From NCBI GenBank assembly GCA_015232935.1, contig JADFYT010000076.1, forward strand, positions 1 through 9,321: DNA of 9,321 bases. The letters run 5' to 3'. The position numbers were made by a program, and so were the translations under genes. Origin of the DNA: Desulfamplus sp. (GTDB lineage Bacteria > Desulfobacterota > Desulfobacteria > Desulfobacterales > Desulfobacteraceae). Of this stretch, positions 6,786 to 9,321 are shown one piece after another. Within the stretch, counting starts at the first letter, position 1. Each line of letters begins with the position of its first letter. A model generated the notes under the pieces. That model made no database searches and was not told where the DNA came from. It saw only the letters and a program-made list of their open reading frames with translations.

Positions 6786-7088
6786 ATGGATACAGATATA
6801 AAAGAACAATGGGTTTATGTGGTAGTTCAGGATCCTGAAACATCTTCTGAAGAGCTTATGGGATTCGCTCCTCCTTCTGGCCATGAAGTCAAAGAGCCCT
6901 TTATACCAGCATTTGAAACAAAGGAAGAGGCTCAACAGTGTTTTTTGATCATGCCCAAGGACTTGATGACAAAAAAGTATGAAATTCAGGCTATGATAAA
7001 AGAAGACCTCATAAGTCAGGCAAAAGAGAGAGGTTACAAGATTTTTCTCATGGACGAAAAAAGCTCCATTAAAAAAGAGATTGAGTAA
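6786..7088 (+). CDS. Uncharacterised 100-residue protein between acsE and cooC
   Basis: I do not recognise this protein. It is small, charged and presumably soluble, with no signal peptide or membrane segment and one cysteine (in QQCF). It opens with a predicted strand (QWVYVVVQDP) and a polar stretch, then FIPAFETKEEAQQCF and PKDLMTKKYEIQAMIK, followed by a likely helix and a strand near the end (GYKIFLMDE). This alternating strand/helix pattern suggests a compact alpha/beta domain; the 'PAFETKEEAQ' stretch loosely recalls SseB-like small domains, but I would not assign it. The ATG at 6786 has GGAAG eight bases or fewer upstream. It is bracketed by two terminator hairpins (6721-6758 and 7129-7156), so it can be a separate transcript. 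Its position before cooC suggests an accessory role in CODH/ACS assembly or regulation; that is inference from location only. Confidence 0.85.
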   Translation: MDTDIKEQWVYVVVQDPETSSEELMGFAPPSGHEVKEPFIPAFETKEEAQQCFLIMPKDLMTKKYEIQAMIKEDLISQAKERGYKIFLMDEKSSIKKEIE

Positions 7089-7095
7089 CTTTTAC

Positions 7096-7121
7096 CGTGA
7101 AAATGCACTCTTGTTTTCATG
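7096..7121 (+). promoter_or_regulatory. Dyad upstream of cooC, similar to one upstream of acsB
   Basis: CGTGAAAA (7096-7103), ten bases, then TTTTCATG (7114-7121), an 8-base inverted repeat with one mismatch. The acsB leader has CGTGAAAA (1709-1716), ten bases, then TTTCTCACG (1727-1735). When the acsB copy is read on the - strand, the flanks also agree: CTTTAC/TTTTAC on the left and ATTCGG/ATTCAG on the right. This could be a shared operator, a shared RNA hairpin, or a relic of a dispersed repeat. No regulator is encoded in the window. Confidence 0.4.
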
Positions 7122-7128
7122 ATTCAGA

Positions 7129-7156
7129 GCAGTCCCAAAGGGGGGCTGCCTTTTTT
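7129..7156 (+). terminator. Intrinsic terminator directly upstream of the cooC ribosome-binding site
   Basis: GCAGTCCC (7129-7136) and GGGGCTGC (7142-7149) form an 8-bp stem with one G-U pair and an AAAGG loop, followed by C and T6 (7151-7156). It ends 16 bases before the cooC start, and the cooC Shine-Dalgarno AAGGAAG begins at the next base. It can terminate the 100-residue-protein transcript, or act as an attenuator if cooC is transcribed through it. Confidence 0.8.
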
Positions 7157-7172
7157 AAGGAAGAATAAAATT

Positions 7173-7952
7173 ATGGGTTTAAAACTGGCAATAGGTGGTA
7201 AAGGCGGCGTTGGAAAGACTACCATAACTTCACTTCTGGCAAGATGCATTGCCCATATTGACCCAAATAACAGGGTCATTGCCATAGATGCAGATCCGGT
7301 TGCAAATTTAGCAGCAGCTCTGGGCATTCCTGAAGAGCCTCCAATAACTCCTGTTTCAGAACTTTCAGATCTGATTGCAGAGAGGACAGGAGCAAAACCA
7401 GGCACTATGGGGGGATTTTTTACACTCAACCCCAAGGTTGATGATATTCCAGAACGTTTTTCAATGGAACGGGATGGCGTAAAACTTTTGGTAATGGGTA
7501 CTGTAAAAAAAGGGGGGTCAGGCTGCATCTGTCCTGAAAGTACGATACTCAAAGCCTTGATGAACCATCTGGTGTTAAACAGAAAAGATATTGTTATTAT
7601 GGATATGGAAGCTGGCGTGGAGCATCTTGGCAGGGCAACCTCTGGCTCTGTTGATGCACTTGTCGCGGTGGTGAACCCGGGGCAAAGAAGCAGAATGGCA
7701 GCTGAAAAGATAAGGCAACTGGGTCAGGATATTGGTATAAAGAGGATTGTGGTACTTGGAAACCGCACAAGAAACAGCGAAGATGAAAAAATGATCAGAG
7801 AATCTCTATCTGACTTTGAAATAATAGGCTGTCTTCCAGAATTTGATGAAATCGCAGAAGCTGACCGCAAAGGGGTACGCCCGTTTGATGATATAAACAG
7901 CGTACCTTCGGAAATCATGCAAATTGCTGCCAGATTTCTTACTCTGGGCTGA
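7173..7952 (+). CDS. cooC: CooC/AcsF-type CODH/ACS maturation ATPase
   Basis: A cytoplasmic MinD/NifH-family P-loop ATPase that dimerises and delivers nickel to CO dehydrogenase (CooC) or acetyl-CoA synthase (AcsF). With 259 residues, it has a deviant Walker A GGKGGVGKTT (8-17) with signature Lys10, switch I DADP (39-42), and DMEAGVEHLGR (144-154). The CxC metal-binding motif Cys118-Ile-Cys120 lies in GGSGCICPE, as in CooC1. The ATG at 7173 is chosen because AAGGAAG lies just upstream and the protein then begins MGLKLAIGGKGG, as in the family. An in-frame ATG at 7119 would add 18 residues encoded through the terminator hairpin. CooS and AcsB in the same cluster are the obvious clients; sequence alone does not decide which. 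The gene converges on the - strand flavoprotein gene. Confidence 0.95.
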   Translation: MGLKLAIGGKGGVGKTTITSLLARCIAHIDPNNRVIAIDADPVANLAAALGIPEEPPITPVSELSDLIAERTGAKPGTMGGFFTLNPKVDDIPERFSMERDGVKLLVMGTVKKGGSGCICPESTILKALMNHLVLNRKDIVIMDMEAGVEHLGRATSGSVDALVAVVNPGQRSRMAAEKIRQLGQDIGIKRIVVLGNRTRNSEDEKMIRESLSDFEIIGCLPEFDEIAEADRKGVRPFDDINSVPSEIMQIAARFLTLG

Positions 7953-7958
7953 ATCTGA

Positions 7959-8005
7959 ACACAATAGCTTTGATAATCTTTAATAAGTTGTCAAAGCCAT
8001 TGTGT
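7959..8005. terminator. Dyad between the convergent genes, possible bidirectional terminator
   Basis: ACACAATAGCTTTGATAA (7959-7976) is an inverted match, 16 of 18, to TTGTCAAAGCCATTGTGT (7988-8005), with an 11-base loop; one of the two differences is a G-T pair. It fills the 63-base gap between the stops of cooC (+) and the flavoprotein gene (-). No clear T-run follows on either strand, so it is a strong hairpin at a convergent junction rather than a textbook intrinsic terminator. Confidence 0.65.
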
Positions 8006-8015
8006 AATAACAATA

Positions 8016-9321
8016 TCAGATAATTGAATCAAACTTGCATTTGTCATAGCATGACATGCATTTAATGCACTTGTTCTTGTCAATAATTGCCACGGTTTTC
8101 TTCTGCCAGGTTATGGCATCTGCGGGACAACCCTTGAAGCAGAGACCACACATCTTGCACTTGTCAGGCACTACTTCAAATTTCACAAGATCAGGACATT
8201 TTTTTGCCGGACAGGTTTTCTCAAAAATATGGGCTTCATATTCGTCTCTGAAATATTTCAGGGTTGACAGCACCGGATTTGAAGCTGTCTGTCCAAGACC
8301 ACAAAGAGAGCTGTGCTTAACCACATCACATAGATCTTCAAGCTGCTCGATATCTCCGGGCTGACCTTTGCCCTTACACATATTTTCAAGCATGGTAAGA
8401 ATGCGTTTGGTTCCTTCACGGCAGGGAGTACATTTTCCACATGATTCATCCTGAATAAAATCCATGAAATAGCGTGCCATATCCACCATGCATGTGGTGT
8501 GATCCATAACAATGGCACCACCTGAACCCATAATGGCTCCCACCTTGCTTATCTCTTCATAATCAATGGGAGTATCCAGATACTGTTCCGGAACACAGCC
8601 TCCGGAGGGGCCGCCCAGCTGAACCGCCTTGAATCTCCTCTTGTCAGGAACTCCTCCGCCAATATCATATACAAGTGTCCTGAGTGTAGTACCCATGGGA
8701 ACCTCAACAAGGCCGATATTGGCTACATCACCTGACAGAGCAAATACCTTGGTTCCCTTGCTGGTTGCAGTACCTACGCTTGCATACCATTTGCCTCCAT
8801 TGAGAATAATCTGGGCTACATTGGCAAGAGTCTCCACATTGTTAAGAATCGTTGGTTTTTGCCAGAGTCCCTTATGGGCAGGGAAAGGAGGTCTTGGGAT
8901 GGGCATCCCTCTTTTGCCCTCGATAGAACGCATCAATGCTGTCTCTTCTCCACAGACAAAAGCACCTGCCCCTTGATACACTTCAACATCAAAATCAAAT
9001 CCTGACCCTAAAATATCCTCTCCAAGAAGGCCGTACTCTTTGGCCTGGGCAATAGCAATATTGAGCCTTTTTACGGCAAGGGGATATTCGCTTCTGCAGT
9101 ATATGTATCCCTTATGGGCATTTATGGCCCTTGCAGCAATTATCATGCCCTCAAGCACGGAATGCGGGTCGGATTCAAGGATACTTCTGTCCATGAATGC
9201 CCCGGGGTCACCCTCATCAGCATTGCAAAGAACATATTTCACATCGCCTTTAGCCTCTTTGGCAAATTTCCATTTCATCCCGGCAGGAAACCCGGCCCCG
9301 CCTCTGCCCCTTAATCCAGAT
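8016..9321 (-). CDS. nuoF: NuoF/HndC-type NAD(P)H-binding flavin iron-sulfur oxidoreductase subunit, N-terminus missing
   Basis: Family of the FMN- and NAD(P)H-binding subunits of complex I (NuoF), bifurcating [FeFe] hydrogenases and Desulfovibrio HndC. The frame is open to the right edge, so the start lies outside; about 434 residues are visible. On the coding strand the glycine-rich GRGGAGFPAG comes first, then NADEGDPGAF and GAGAFVCGEETAL (FMN/NAD site). A [4Fe-4S] site follows in ESCGKCTPCREGT, with the fourth cysteine in SSLCGLGQ. The C-terminus has a bacterial two-[4Fe-4S] ferredoxin domain (CKMCGLCFKGCP and CIKCMSCYDKC), which the plain NuoF of complex I lacks and HndC-like subunits have. 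The gene ends at 8016, convergent with cooC. A link to re-oxidation of ferredoxin reduced by CODH is plausible but rests on location. Its partner subunits are not in the window. Confidence 0.93.
   Translation of the reverse strand, partial: SGLRGRGGAGFPAGMKWKFAKEAKGDVKYVLCNADEGDPGAFMDRSILESDPHSVLEGMIIAARAINAHKGYIYCRSEYPLAVKRLNIAIAQAKEYGLLGEDILGSGFDFDVEVYQGAGAFVCGEETALMRSIEGKRGMPIPRPPFPAHKGLWQKPTILNNVETLANVAQIILNGGKWYASVGTATSKGTKVFALSGDVANIGLVEVPMGTTLRTLVYDIGGGVPDKRRFKAVQLGGPSGGCVPEQYLDTPIDYEEISKVGAIMGSGGAIVMDHTTCMVDMARYFMDFIQDESCGKCTPCREGTKRILTMLENMCKGKGQPGDIEQLEDLCDVVKHSSLCGLGQTASNPVLSTLKYFRDEYEAHIFEKTCPAKKCPDLVKFEVVPDKCKMCGLCFKGCPADAITWQKKTVAIIDKNKCIKCMSCYDKCKFDSII

Noticed and set aside
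7119..7172. In-frame ATG at 7119 as the cooC start
   Set aside because: It has no good ribosome-binding site, would be translated through the terminator hairpin 7129-7156, and adds residues absent from the family; ATG 7173 has AAGGAAG and the expected N-terminus.
1..9321. CRISPR array, tRNA/rRNA, insertion sequence or prophage
   Set aside because: I saw no regularly spaced repeats, RNA gene signatures or transposase/integrase frames anywhere in the window.

Overview
This window carries most of a bacterial CO dehydrogenase/acetyl-CoA synthase (CODH/ACS, Wood-Ljungdahl carbonyl branch) gene cluster. In order on the + strand are the 3' part of the Ni-Fe-S CO dehydrogenase gene (cooS/acsA), the complete acetyl-CoA synthase gene (acsB), the large subunit of the corrinoid/iron-sulfur protein (acsC), the methyltetrahydrofolate:corrinoid protein methyltransferase (acsE), a 100-residue protein I do not recognise, and a CooC/AcsF-type nickel-maturation ATPase (cooC). 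A NuoF/HndC-type flavin and iron-sulfur NAD(P)H oxidoreductase gene lies convergently on the - strand and runs off the right edge. All reading frames look intact.

The single-subunit acetogen-type CODH and ACS, moderate GC, strong Shine-Dalgarno sites and widely spaced genes suggest an anaerobic bacterium. My best guess is a Desulfobacterota sulfate reducer of the Desulfobacterium/Desulfobacula type, which runs the pathway in reverse to oxidise acetyl-CoA or forward for autotrophy. The species assignment is inference from gene content and general sequence style, not from a search.

How the genes work together: AcsE exchanges the methyl group between methyl-tetrahydrofolate and the cobalamin of the corrinoid protein (AcsC plus AcsD; no acsD is present here). 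CooS interconverts CO2 and CO, AcsB joins methyl, CO and CoA (or cleaves acetyl-CoA), and CooC supplies nickel to CooS and/or AcsB. The NuoF/HndC-like flavoprotein is a plausible but unproven route for the electrons into the NAD(P)H pool.

The most unusual part is what lies between the genes. The cluster is not tightly packed: gaps of about 251, 257, 120, 110 and 84 bases separate the + strand genes, and most can form defined secondary structure. The acsB leader holds four successive hairpins and direct repeats. The acsB-acsC gap holds a hairpin burying a strong ribosome-binding site with a 17-codon ORF, an H-type pseudoknot (10-bp and 9-bp stems), and a mutually exclusive stem pair that could hide or expose the acsC ribosome-binding site. 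An intrinsic terminator follows acsE. A second terminator-like hairpin stands directly in front of the cooC ribosome-binding site. A similar dyad (CGTGAAAA-N10-inverted half) occurs upstream of both acsB and cooC. The acsB-acsC gap is the best candidate for an undescribed cis-regulatory RNA.
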